Source: a virus. From it: a stretch of DNA of 29,018 bases. The position numbers and the translations under genes are program-made. The stretch is from positions 1-29,018 of IMG/VR virus record IMGVR_UViG_3300027971_000172, one strand, 5' to 3'. Positions 11,820-18,858 of this stretch are shown here, one piece after another; position 1 is the stretch's first letter; every line of letters begins with the position of its first letter. The notes below the pieces were generated by a model. It did not search any database. It saw only the letters and a list, made by a program, of their open reading frames with translations, and was not told the origin of the DNA.

Positions 11820-12821
11820 ATGGGCAAGTTCACTTGGGAGTTCGCGCTTGCGGGAAAGGCAGTCGAAGAGCAGGACGGAGACCTCTACATCGAGGGCTAC
11901 GCTTCCGACTTCGACGTTGACCGCGACAACGAGTACATCGCACCGGGCGCACTCCAGAAAGCTTTGGACGCTTACATGGCAAACCCAGTGTTGTGTTATC
12001 ACCACAAGATGTCGGACGCCATGGGTCAGGTTGTTGAGGCTCGCGTCGACGGCAAGGGCTTGTGGATCAAGGCTCGGGTCGACCAGCCCGAACCGGGTAC
12101 CGAGGCAGCTAATCGTTTCCGTCAGGTTGCTAAGGGAACCCTGCGTGGGTTCTCGATCGGTGGATTCTTCAAGAAGGCAGTTGAGCGCGGCCGCACGATC
12201 ATCAACGAGATTGACCTTGTTGAGATCTCACTGACCCCAACTCCGGTTAATCCTAGGACGCTTGGCACCGTTGTTGGTAAGGCTCTTGGCGACGACACGG
12301 CCGAGGCCGAGATGGAAACCCCGCTTGTTGAGGCGCTCGAGACTGTGCTTGGTTCGGCTGTAGTTCTGTATTTTATGGCGCACGGATCTCACTGGAACGT
12401 CAAGGGGCCAGCATTCGGCGCCTACCACGAACTGTTTCAAGAAATCTACGAGGACATCTACGAGTCGATCGACCCGATCGCTGAGCAAATGCTCAAACTG
12501 GGCGTCGATGCCTGCTTTACTCTGTCTGATTTTCTTGACGAGAGCGTCATCTCAAACGACAAGCCTGCTGACGATTCTCCGGAGGCACTCGTCACCATGT
12601 TGCTCACCGCTAACGCTGAGTACCTGACAGCGCTCAACACTCTTTTTGCCATTGCCACTGCTGACGATCAGCAGGGCATTGCGAACATGGCGGCCGATCG
12701 AATTGACGCTCACATGAAGTGGGCTTGGCAGCTTCGCCGCAGCGTCCAGAACCCTAACTCACCCGTTTTGGACACGGCCGCGCTGGACACGATGGAGCAG
12801 GCGCTCCGTCAGATGTCATAA
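11820..12821 (+). CDS. Prohead protease fused to a Dps-like ferritin domain, 333 aa
   Basis: Residues about 1-155 form an HK97-type prohead maturation protease: LYIEGYASDFDVDRDNE, CYHHK with the presumed catalytic His (61 or 62), GFSIGG with Ser112, and LVEISLTPTPVNP with Glu136. After a linker, residues about 168-310 match a Dps-like ferritin domain: AHGSHWNVKGPAFGAYHELF then IYESIDPIAEQMLKLG. His191-Trp192, His203, Asp218 and Glu222 reproduce the ferroxidase residues of Listeria Dps (His31, His43, Asp58, Glu62) with identical spacing; the position of its Asp47 is Gln207. The fusion would bring an iron-oxidising or DNA-protecting domain into the prohead. No ribosome site; a weak promoter motif sits just upstream. 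Confidence 0.9.
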   Translation: MGKFTWEFALAGKAVEEQDGDLYIEGYASDFDVDRDNEYIAPGALQKALDAYMANPVLCYHHKMSDAMGQVVEARVDGKGLWIKARVDQPEPGTEAANRFRQVAKGTLRGFSIGGFFKKAVERGRTIINEIDLVEISLTPTPVNPRTLGTVVGKALGDDTAEAEMETPLVEALETVLGSAVVLYFMAHGSHWNVKGPAFGAYHELFQEIYEDIYESIDPIAEQMLKLGVDACFTLSDFLDESVISNDKPADDSPEALVTMLLTANAEYLTALNTLFAIATADDQQGIANMAADRIDAHMKWAWQLRRSVQNPNSPVLDTAALDTMEQALRQMS

Positions 12822-12834
12822 GCGCGAGTAACTT
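12814..12834 (+). promoter_or_regulatory. Late-promoter motif before capsid gene
   Basis: TGTCAT, nine bases, TAACTT followed by TTTCTC, closely resembling the element at 9615. It overlaps the end of the protease gene; the capsid ATG is 94 bases further on, so this transcript would have a leader. Confidence 0.6.
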
Positions 12835-12928
12835 TTTCTCCAACCTATCTTTGACCTGCGTCACGCGGCGACTGGGATGGCGGACCGTTACATCAAACCA
12901 TTAAGACCAACAAGGACTTAAAACAAAC

Positions 12929-14362
12929 ATGTCAGACCAAACACAGTCGCGTGACGAGGATCTCGCCGCTCGCCTCGAGGATCTGCAGGCCAAGGCCGCA
13001 GCCCTTCTCGATCGTGCGCAGGCAGCCGATCCCGCAGACGCGAAGTCTCTGCGCGCTGAACTCGATTCCGAGATCAAGCCCGCGCTTGAGGCACTCACAG
13101 CAGAGCGTGACGCTGAAATCAGCGCCCGCGAAATGAAGGGTCTCAAGGAGCAGGTCAGCACTTTGACCGGCGCCATCGAGTCGCTTCGCAAGCCAGTTGA
13201 CTTCAGCTTTGGCGTTCCTACCGGCGAAGTTGTCGGCGAGACCGTTTACCGCAAGAAGTCACTTGGTTCAGCAGAGCCAGAAGGCACCGGCCAGAGCTTC
13301 TTCGCCGATGTCCTTGCAGCCAACAAGGGTGATCAGGCCGCAATCGGCCGTATGTCACAGGCTTGGGGCCAGAAGGCAGCAGCGTACCTTTCAGGTACAA
13401 GCGGCGCTGGCTCAACTGCTTCCAGTGGTTCGGGCCTGTCGGAGGGTACCTACACTCCGGCAACCTTTACCGGTGGCGGCTACCTCGTTCCGCCGGAGAT
13501 CAGCTCTGAGCTGGTCGTTCTGCGTGAGCAGGCAGCAGTGCTTCGTCAGATCTGCTCGTCAATTTCGGTTGACAGCCCGTCACTGCAGATCGCTTCTGTC
13601 ACTGGTGGCACCATCGCAGCTTGGGTTAACGAGCTGACTGAGAAGCCATACCAGAACATGACGTTCTCAAACATCAACGCGAACGTATACACGGCTGCTG
13701 GCCTCGGGGTTATCTCGAACCAGCTTCTCATGGATGCGCGCACGTCGATCGACTCGTTGCTGATCAGCGACCTTGCCAAGCGTCTTGCAACGCTTGAGGA
13801 AGTTGCGTTCATCAACGGTTCCGGTACCGATCAGCCGAAGGGCATCCTTAACACTTCTGGTGTTAACGCTCAGTCGGTTGGTTCAGACACGACCATCCCA
13901 GTGCTGCTCGACAAGATCCTTGCGGGCATCACCGACGTTCAGACCAACTACCAAGGCAACCCAAGCCACATTCTGATGCACCCCCGTACATGGGCGCGTA
14001 TTGTGGCTGCCCGCGAGTCAAGCGCACCGTCGACGTACCTGATCGGCGCTGGCGCGACTTCGTTCGGTCGCCGTGGCAGCGATGCCCTTCCGGGTGGAGA
14101 GCTGTTTGGTCTCCCGGTTGTCCTCACCAAGAACATGCCTACGACTCTCGGCTCGGGAAGCAACGAGTCCCGCGTCATCGTCGGCAACTTCGGCGAGGCA
14201 CTGATCCTTGATCGTCAGGGAATCACCGTCGATCAGTCGCCACATGTCCTGTTCACCCAGAACCAGACGGTCTTCCGGGCGGAAGAGCGCGTTGGTTTCA
14301 CCGCAGCTCGTTACCCCAAGGCTTTCTCCGTGATCAGCGGAACCGGCCTTGCCTCGGGCTGA
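12929..14362 (+). CDS. HK97-fold major capsid protein, 477 aa
   Basis: Residues 1-100 are charged and helical, a coiled-coil scaffold (delta) domain, and a Gly/Ser-rich stretch follows. From about residue 183 the mature domain starts: GGYLVPPEISSELVVL, AAWVNELTEKP, LLISDLAKRLATLEEVAFINGSG, PKGILN, ILMHPRTWARIV and FRAEERVGFTAARYPKAF are hallmarks of the HK97 family. The protease encoded just upstream is expected to remove the N-terminal part. The 107-base gap before the gene holds a TGTCAT-N9-TAACTT promoter-like element (12814-12834), giving a leader of about 90 bases, unlike the leaderless units. AAGGA lies 12 bases before the ATG, a long spacing. Confidence 0.95.
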   Translation: MSDQTQSRDEDLAARLEDLQAKAAALLDRAQAADPADAKSLRAELDSEIKPALEALTAERDAEISAREMKGLKEQVSTLTGAIESLRKPVDFSFGVPTGEVVGETVYRKKSLGSAEPEGTGQSFFADVLAANKGDQAAIGRMSQAWGQKAAAYLSGTSGAGSTASSGSGLSEGTYTPATFTGGGYLVPPEISSELVVLREQAAVLRQICSSISVDSPSLQIASVTGGTIAAWVNELTEKPYQNMTFSNINANVYTAAGLGVISNQLLMDARTSIDSLLISDLAKRLATLEEVAFINGSGTDQPKGILNTSGVNAQSVGSDTTIPVLLDKILAGITDVQTNYQGNPSHILMHPRTWARIVAARESSAPSTYLIGAGATSFGRRGSDALPGGELFGLPVVLTKNMPTTLGSGSNESRVIVGNFGEALILDRQGITVDQSPHVLFTQNQTVFRAEERVGFTAARYPKAFSVISGTGLASG

Positions 14363-14378
14363 TAAGGAGGAGATCCAG

Positions 14379-14567
14379 ATGGCAGACATCAAGGCTCCAG
14401 TAGTAACGCTTGACGCCGATGGCAACGTCGGACACGTTCAGCTTGATGTGCGTACCGGTGAGGCCGGAGTCACTCCTCTTCCCGAGGAGTTCCAGCCGGT
14501 GAACCCGATGGCGCATTACCTTGAGGCTTCGGCCCCAAAGGCGCCAGCGGCAGCTCCCAAGAAGTAA
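14379..14567 (+). CDS. Small structural-module protein, 62 aa
   Basis: ATG at 14379 follows AAGGAGGAG with near-ideal spacing, 17 bases after the capsid stop. The protein is acidic with a beta-rich start (APVVTLDADGNVGHVQLDV) and ends in an Ala/Pro/Lys tail (ASAPKAPAAAPKK). A similar Ala/Pro/Lys tail ends the small protein at 16370-16579. I do not recognise the family; small genes behind the capsid gene are often decoration or connector accessory proteins. Confidence 0.75.
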   Translation: MADIKAPVVTLDADGNVGHVQLDVRTGEAGVTPLPEEFQPVNPMAHYLEASAPKAPAAAPKK

Positions 14568-14587
14568 CTATCGGTCATAGACCATCA

Positions 14588-14623
14588 ACGGCGGCCCTCG
14601 GTGTAAAAACCGGGGGTCGTTGT
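14588..14623 (+). terminator. Terminator-like hairpin after gene 14379-14567
   Basis: Fourteen-position stem (14588-14601 with 14610-14623, four G-T pairs) and an eight-base A-rich loop, without a T-run. It separates the capsid unit from the connector unit and its right arm overlaps the next promoter motif, so it may attenuate rather than stop transcription. Confidence 0.5.
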
Positions 14624-14641
14624 CGTTACCGACCGTAGACT
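14621..14641 (+). promoter_or_regulatory. Late-promoter motif before connector gene 14648
   Basis: TGTCGT, nine bases, TAGACT, then six bases to ATG; no ribosome site. Confidence 0.6.
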
Positions 14642-14647
14642 CGTCTT

Positions 14648-15277
14648 ATGGCTCAGAGTGAAATTATTACCCTTAGTCAGCTCAAGGAAGCCCTTGGCAC
14701 TCCGGTTTCGGACACCACCAAGGACATCAAGCTGACGCAGGCGATCAAGAGCGCCTCGTCCGCGATTCGTACTTACCTTGACCGCGACTTTGGTACTGCT
14801 GTGGTCACTGAGACTCGCACGTTCGTCTACGACGGCTCGGGCATTCTCGAAATTGACGACTGCGTTAGCGGTTCGATTACGTCAGTCGTGGTTGCCGGGC
14901 GAACTGTCAGCACTAAAGAGTGGCTGCCACAGCCGTACCGTCGCAGCCCAGTGGTTTACTGGCTACTGCTGGCGCCCGCTTATGGCATCAGTCCGGCGAT
15001 GGGCTTCACATGGAACCTTGACACTTACTATTTGTACGCCAATCCTGTGGCTTACACGATTGACGTCGATGTCACGGCTGACTGGGGTTGGACTGAGATC
15101 CCTGAGGACATTCAGCAGGCAGCGATTTACACCGCAGCCGCGATGGCTGAGACTCCGAAGCCTTACGTTTCGCAGAACTACGGCAGCTACAGCGTTCAGA
15201 TGCCGACGCCGTTTGACACTGCGATCCCCGAGCGGGCCAAGGCGCTGCTCGATCCGTACCAACGCCTGAGGCTCTAA
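14648..15277 (+). CDS. Head-tail connector (gp6/Ad1-like adaptor), 209 aa
   Basis: N-terminal helices (ITLSQLKEALGTP, KLTQAIKSASSAIRTYLDRDFG) followed by a beta region with TRTFVYDGSGILEIDD and a C-terminal helical part with IPEDIQQAAIYTAAAMAETPKPYVSQNYGSYSV. This layout is that of HK97 gp6-like adaptors, which bind the underside of the portal after packaging. Position directly after the capsid gene agrees. Promoter-like TGTCGT-N9-TAGACT ends six bases before ATG, and there is no ribosome site, so a leaderless start is likely. The stop overlaps the next ATG (TAATG). Confidence 0.85.
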   Translation: MAQSEIITLSQLKEALGTPVSDTTKDIKLTQAIKSASSAIRTYLDRDFGTAVVTETRTFVYDGSGILEIDDCVSGSITSVVVAGRTVSTKEWLPQPYRRSPVVYWLLLAPAYGISPAMGFTWNLDTYYLYANPVAYTIDVDVTADWGWTEIPEDIQQAAIYTAAAMAETPKPYVSQNYGSYSVQMPTPFDTAIPERAKALLDPYQRLRL

Positions 15278-15912
15278 TGGCTCGGCGCAAGATTGCGGCC
15301 AAGGCGGAGCTGGCTAAGTACAGCCGCGATGCTTACGGCCCCGCGTCAATTGAGCTTCGCGCCACCGTCAACCCGGTTCATGGTAGCCGCGTCTATTGGC
15401 GTGACCAGTCGGGTTTTATGCAAGTTCCCAAGGAAGCGAAGGAAGCACTGTACAAACTTGCAGAAGACACGGCTAAGATTATGAAGCGCGAGGCGCCCGT
15501 GGGTAAACCGACACAAAACAAGGTGCCGTCTTCGCATAACACGCCCGGCCGCCTACGCAACTCGATCGGTGCTTTTAAGACCGAGAGCGGCGGCATTGTT
15601 GCCGTCACGGCCGATCACTGGAACCTTGTCGAGGGTGGTACGACGGACCATCCAATAACAGGCCCAAACGGCATTAGTTTCTGGGGGACTTTTCGGTACA
15701 ACGGCAAGAACGTAACACGGAAAAGCGGTAAAAATGCTGGGCAGCGCAAGGGCAAAATTACTGTTCCGTCAGTTCATCACCCCGGCACCAAAGCGCGACC
15801 GTTCATCTACCGAAATTTTAAAGAGGCCAAGTACGAGGCGCTCGATTACGTCGTTGACGCTGTGCGTTACGCAAAGACCGGTGGCTTTAACGAGGGGAAG
15901 AAATACCTATGA
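15277..15912 (+). CDS. Neck/tail-completion protein, HK97 gp10-like, 211 aa
   Basis: Contains LAEDTAKIMKREAPVGKPT, NTPGRLRNSIGAF, NLVEGGTTDHPITG and VHHPGTKARPFIYRNFKEAKYEAL. These blocks (APVxTGxLRxS, VExGT, HPGTxxxPF) define the gp10-like family of neck proteins that connect the adaptor to the tail. An N-terminal ~60 residues with basic start is longer than in HK97. ATG overlaps the upstream stop, and the downstream start overlaps its stop (ATGA), so the three connector genes are translated as a set. Confidence 0.85.
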   Translation: MARRKIAAKAELAKYSRDAYGPASIELRATVNPVHGSRVYWRDQSGFMQVPKEAKEALYKLAEDTAKIMKREAPVGKPTQNKVPSSHNTPGRLRNSIGAFKTESGGIVAVTADHWNLVEGGTTDHPITGPNGISFWGTFRYNGKNVTRKSGKNAGQRKGKITVPSVHHPGTKARPFIYRNFKEAKYEALDYVVDAVRYAKTGGFNEGKKYL

Positions 15913-16340
15913 GTAGTCCAGCAACAGCAGCCCGCAAGACTTTGATGAGTCTACTTCAGGCCGAGTTTGGTTCTGAGGGTTTTTCGATTCGTGGCGACCG
16001 ACTTGATACGTCACTTGGTTTTGACGGCGGCGTGATCGGTGTGGCCCCTGACAGTGAATCGCCGAATGGAAGTAACCGCATCGAGCTTGACACAACGCTT
16101 ACGGTCCAGTTTTACGGACCTTGGTCGGATCAGAGCGATCCAAACGACATCGTCGACCCGATCACGGTTGAGGCGTGGGCGTGGCGATTCCGGCTGCTCA
16201 TCGCTAACTATCAGCAGACTGGCACGTCGAGTGTCTGGTACTTCCAGCTTGATGATCTTGAGTACGGCGATGACCCCACCGGTAATTGCACTCGGTTTGT
16301 GGCGAGCGTCGTGGCGCGTGGTGAGAACCCCGCTTACTAG
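15909..16340 (+). CDS. Tail terminator protein (gpU-like), 143 aa
   Basis: Size and position, between the neck protein and the major tail protein, fit a tail terminator, the hexameric ring that stops tail tube growth and docks to the neck. Sequence features: N-terminal helix TAARKTLMSLLQAEFG, central strands with LDTTLTVQFYGPW, DPITVEAWAWRFRLLIANY, and a C-terminal strand CTRFVASVVARGENPAY. Assignment rests on synteny and fold-like pattern rather than a strong signature. Start by ATGA overlap. Confidence 0.72.
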   Translation: MSSPATAARKTLMSLLQAEFGSEGFSIRGDRLDTSLGFDGGVIGVAPDSESPNGSNRIELDTTLTVQFYGPWSDQSDPNDIVDPITVEAWAWRFRLLIANYQQTGTSSVWYFQLDDLEYGDDPTGNCTRFVASVVARGENPAY

Positions 16341-16341
16341 C

Positions 16342-16362
16342 TGTCACAACCGTTCGTACTAT
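16342..16362 (+). promoter_or_regulatory. Late-promoter motif before gene 16370
   Basis: TGTCAC, nine bases, TACTAT, then seven bases to ATG; no ribosome site. The preceding TAGCTGTCACA string is identical to that before 9643. Confidence 0.68.
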
Positions 16363-16369
16363 TCTGTTC

Positions 16370-16579
16370 ATGCCGAATTTCGAAATTTCCGACGCCGCCG
16401 CAGGCGCTGTTTTTGTCAGCCTGTCTAACGGCAACTTTGTGGTTCCCGCTAAGGGTTCAATTGAAGTAACCGAGGACGTAGCAGTTGAGCTTCGTCACCT
16501 CGCCCTTGTCAATGAAATCACTGAGGCCGCTCCGGTTGCTGACGCTCCCGTCGAGAAGCCCGCTAAGGAGAGCAAGTAA
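16370..16579 (+). CDS. Small protein before the major tail gene, 69 aa
   Basis: Preceded by TGTCAC-N9-TACTAT ending seven bases before ATG and without ribosome site; likely leaderless. The first 50 residues look like a small beta domain (FEISDAAAGAVFVSLSNGNF, VVPAKGSIEVTEDVAVELRH), then an Ala/Pro/Lys tail, as in the protein at 14379-14567. It starts the transcription unit carrying the tail genes. No family recognised. Confidence 0.75.
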   Translation: MPNFEISDAAAGAVFVSLSNGNFVVPAKGSIEVTEDVAVELRHLALVNEITEAAPVADAPVEKPAKESK

Positions 16580-16582
16580 CCA

Positions 16583-18061
16583 ATGGCCGGACTTAAGGGT
16601 AATGTCGCATGGTGGGCAGCCGCCAAGCAAAGCGCAAAGGGTTCGGCCGCAGCATACGCACCGTTCAAGGCTCCGTTCACCGGCGGCGGCATTCAAGTTA
16701 CTCGCGAAACCGCGAACCTTTCTGAGACTGATTCGTCACGCGATCAGGGCATCAGCTACGTCGTTCGTTCGGGCGTCGAGGGCGGCACCGAGTCTTACGT
16801 CCGCGATTCGTACATTCACAACCTTCTCGAGGGTACTCTCGGCAAGCGCACGGTTGTCGCTTCCGGCACTCAGTTCACGGTCAGTTCGGCGACTGCTGCT
16901 GCTCCCACGTCAGCTACTGTCAACGCAGTAAGCAACGTCCTTAACGTCTACACCTACACAACTGCGGCAGCTCACGGGTTCGTTGCAGGTGACGTTGTCA
17001 CAATCGCTGGTTCGTCAGTAGCCGGTTGGAACGGCACCTTTACGGTTGCCAGCGCACCCACTACCACTACCTTCACCGTAAACGGCCCAAGCTCTGCTGG
17101 GTATGGCACAACCACTTGGTCCTCTGGCACCGCTACTTCAACCAAGTCGATCTACACTTACACGACTTCAGCAGCGCACGGTTACGTCGCTGGTAACTCA
17201 GTAGGCGTAGCTGGCGCAGCTAACGCCGCCTACAACGGACTGTTCCTTGTTCTGACAGCCCCGACCACCACAACCTTCACGGTCGCAGGTCAGGCAAGCC
17301 CCGGCACAACCACTTTTACCAGTGGCACTGTTTCACAGTCGGGAACTCACACGATCACTCCGGCTGATTCGGCCAACCTTCCTTACTTCACTTTCTGGCG
17401 CAACCAGAGCGACACTCTCTGGGAGTCGTTCACTGACTGCCAGTTTGGCGAGCTGACCATCAAGGGTGAAGCTGGCGCACCGCTCTCGGTAACAACAGCG
17501 ATCATGGGCCTCACGCCTACTCGCTCAGCCACCGAGTTTGGCGCCACTTCGTGGAACACCAAGACCACGACCGACGCTTGCTACAGCTACAACAACGCGA
17601 CTATCGCGCTCGGCGGAACCGTTGGTTCAACAGGTCTAATCACCAGCCCTACCGCTACCGGACTTGTCCGCAGCGTTGAGATCCAGATCAGCAACAACCT
17701 CAATGTCCAGCAGACCGACGATGTCACTCCTTACGACATGGTCCCGGGTCAGCGTCAGATCAACATCTCGTTCGACCTGATCCTTGACTCGCTCGACGAG
17801 TACAACAAGTTTTTCTACGGCGGCATCAGCGGCACGTCAGTCAGCTCGTCGATCTACACGACACCGATGCAGATCACGTTTGCCAACGGTTCGAACAGCA
17901 TCAAGTTCGACATCCCATCGGTTGCTTACGAAGCTTTCCCAGTGCAGCCGAACCCGAACGGCGACCCGATCGTGGTCAGCGTTCGCGCTCAAGCTCAGCG
18001 CACTGGCGACCCAGCCAAGCCGATCATCACGGCGACTGTGGTCAACTCAAACCTTCTGTAG
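16583..18061 (+). CDS. Major tail protein with two inserted beta repeats, 492 aa
   Basis: The N-terminus (LKGNVAWWAAAKQSAKGSAA, GIQVTRETANLSETDSSRD, GGTESYVRDSYIHNLLEGTLG) and the C-terminal half (FTDCQFGELTIKGEAGAPLSV, VRSVEIQISNNLNVQQ, YDMVPGQRQINISFDL) form the tail tube fold seen in long-tailed phages. Inserted between them are two related units: residues about 122-185 (VYTYTTAAAHGFVAGDVVTIAG to SGTAT) and 190-251 (IYTYTTSAAHGYVAGNSVGVAG to SGTVS), which look like surface-exposed beta domains. Without them the protein would be about 360 residues, a more usual size. Three bases after the upstream stop; AAGGAG is 12 bases before ATG. Confidence 0.9.
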   Translation: MAGLKGNVAWWAAAKQSAKGSAAAYAPFKAPFTGGGIQVTRETANLSETDSSRDQGISYVVRSGVEGGTESYVRDSYIHNLLEGTLGKRTVVASGTQFTVSSATAAAPTSATVNAVSNVLNVYTYTTAAAHGFVAGDVVTIAGSSVAGWNGTFTVASAPTTTTFTVNGPSSAGYGTTTWSSGTATSTKSIYTYTTSAAHGYVAGNSVGVAGAANAAYNGLFLVLTAPTTTTFTVAGQASPGTTTFTSGTVSQSGTHTITPADSANLPYFTFWRNQSDTLWESFTDCQFGELTIKGEAGAPLSVTTAIMGLTPTRSATEFGATSWNTKTTTDACYSYNNATIALGGTVGSTGLITSPTATGLVRSVEIQISNNLNVQQTDDVTPYDMVPGQRQINISFDLILDSLDEYNKFFYGGISGTSVSSSIYTTPMQITFANGSNSIKFDIPSVAYEAFPVQPNPNGDPIVVSVRAQAQRTGDPAKPIITATVVNSNLL

Positions 18062-18100
18062 TAGAAGCCTCAGCAATTCAACAGCCGGGAGGACCGGCAC

Positions 18101-18244
18101 ATGGATAATCAAAACCCGGCGATCGGGATCGCTAAGGCGCAAGCCAAGCGTGTCAGGCGAGAGGTCACAATTCTCTTGCAGATGATCGCCCAATTAGAAG
18201 ACAACCTACAGCCCAAGGAGGCACAAGGTAATGAGCGCAACTAA
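18101..18244 (+). CDS. Small helical protein before tail chaperones, 47 aa
   Basis: Short frame with GGGAGG eight bases before ATG, overlapping the next gene by 14 bases. The sequence MDNQNPAIGIAKAQAKRVRR then EVTILLQMIAQLEDNLQPK suggests one long basic-to-amphipathic helix. No family recognised. Its strong ribosome site and overlap with the chaperone gene support it as a real gene rather than a leader. Confidence 0.65.
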   Translation: MDNQNPAIGIAKAQAKRVRREVTILLQMIAQLEDNLQPKEAQGNERN

Positions 18245-18671
18245 GACAACCAAGGCAAGCTGGAAGAAGGCGGCAGTTCACGAGGGCATCACGCTCCCGT
18301 CAGGCACTGTCGTTTCGATCAAGCTGCCGAACCTGCCGTTGATGATCAAGACGGGCCAGCTTCCCAACACTCTCGTCGAGGACGCCCTTGCCGCTCAGTC
18401 AGCGGCCGCTGATGCCAGCGTCACTCGCGAGATGATCGAGCAGCAGTGGGAGTACTACAGCTTCCTTGTCAGCAAGACCGTCGTCGAGCCTGCGATCACG
18501 CAGGAAGAGGTCGCTGAGATCCCGGCTGAGGACATCGAGATGATCGTCGAGTTCGCTACTCGTCAACGCGACATTGACGCTGTCTACGCTCACATTGCGG
18601 GGTTGGACAAGCTCGACTCGTTTCGCAAGTTTCGTTCGCTCTCCGGCGGCTTCGAGGATTTGGAGAACTAG
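18231..18671 (+). CDS. Tail assembly chaperone, gpG-like, 146 aa
   Basis: Located between the major tail protein and the tape measure, as in most siphoviruses. Sequence begins with a basic region (SATKTTKASWKKAAVHEG) and a strand pair (ITLPSGTVVSIKLPNLP) and continues in acidic helices (EMIEQQWEYYSFLVSKTVV, EDIEMIVEFATRQRDI), ending SFRKFRSLSGGFEDLEN. This is the pattern of gpG-type chaperones of actinobacterial phages, which coat the tape measure during tail assembly. AAGGAGG stands nine bases before ATG. Confidence 0.83.
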   Translation: MSATKTTKASWKKAAVHEGITLPSGTVVSIKLPNLPLMIKTGQLPNTLVEDALAAQSAAADASVTREMIEQQWEYYSFLVSKTVVEPAITQEEVAEIPAEDIEMIVEFATRQRDIDAVYAHIAGLDKLDSFRKFRSLSGGFEDLEN

Positions 18672-18684
18672 CAAGGAATCCGGT

Positions 18685-18858
18685 ATGCCGCTCCCGACTT
18701 TTTCCGACGACGACTTCATTGACTTCTGTGTTGCAGAGGCACTGATGCTGAAAGCTCGCGTCGAGGAAATCGAAGCGGAGAAGGATGCCGAGCGGCGCGA
18801 GTGGCAGAATAGGCCGCTTGGTTCCGGCGGAGCGATGAAGATGGGCGGCGGGTTCTAA
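18685..18858 (+). CDS. Second tail assembly chaperone (gpT-like), 57 aa
   Basis: Begins MPLPTFSDDDFIDFCVAEAL, then a coiled-coil KARVEEIEAEKDAERREWQN and a Gly/Met-rich end. Position and composition fit gpT, normally made as a frameshifted extension of gpG. Here it has its own AAGGA seven bases before the ATG and starts 14 bases after the gpG stop, so independent initiation is plausible. The frame stays open back through the last ~98 bases of gpG but is +1 (or -2) relative to it, not the common -1. The stop overlaps the tape measure ATG (TAATG). Confidence 0.75.
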   Translation: MPLPTFSDDDFIDFCVAEALMLKARVEEIEAEKDAERREWQNRPLGSGGAMKMGGGF

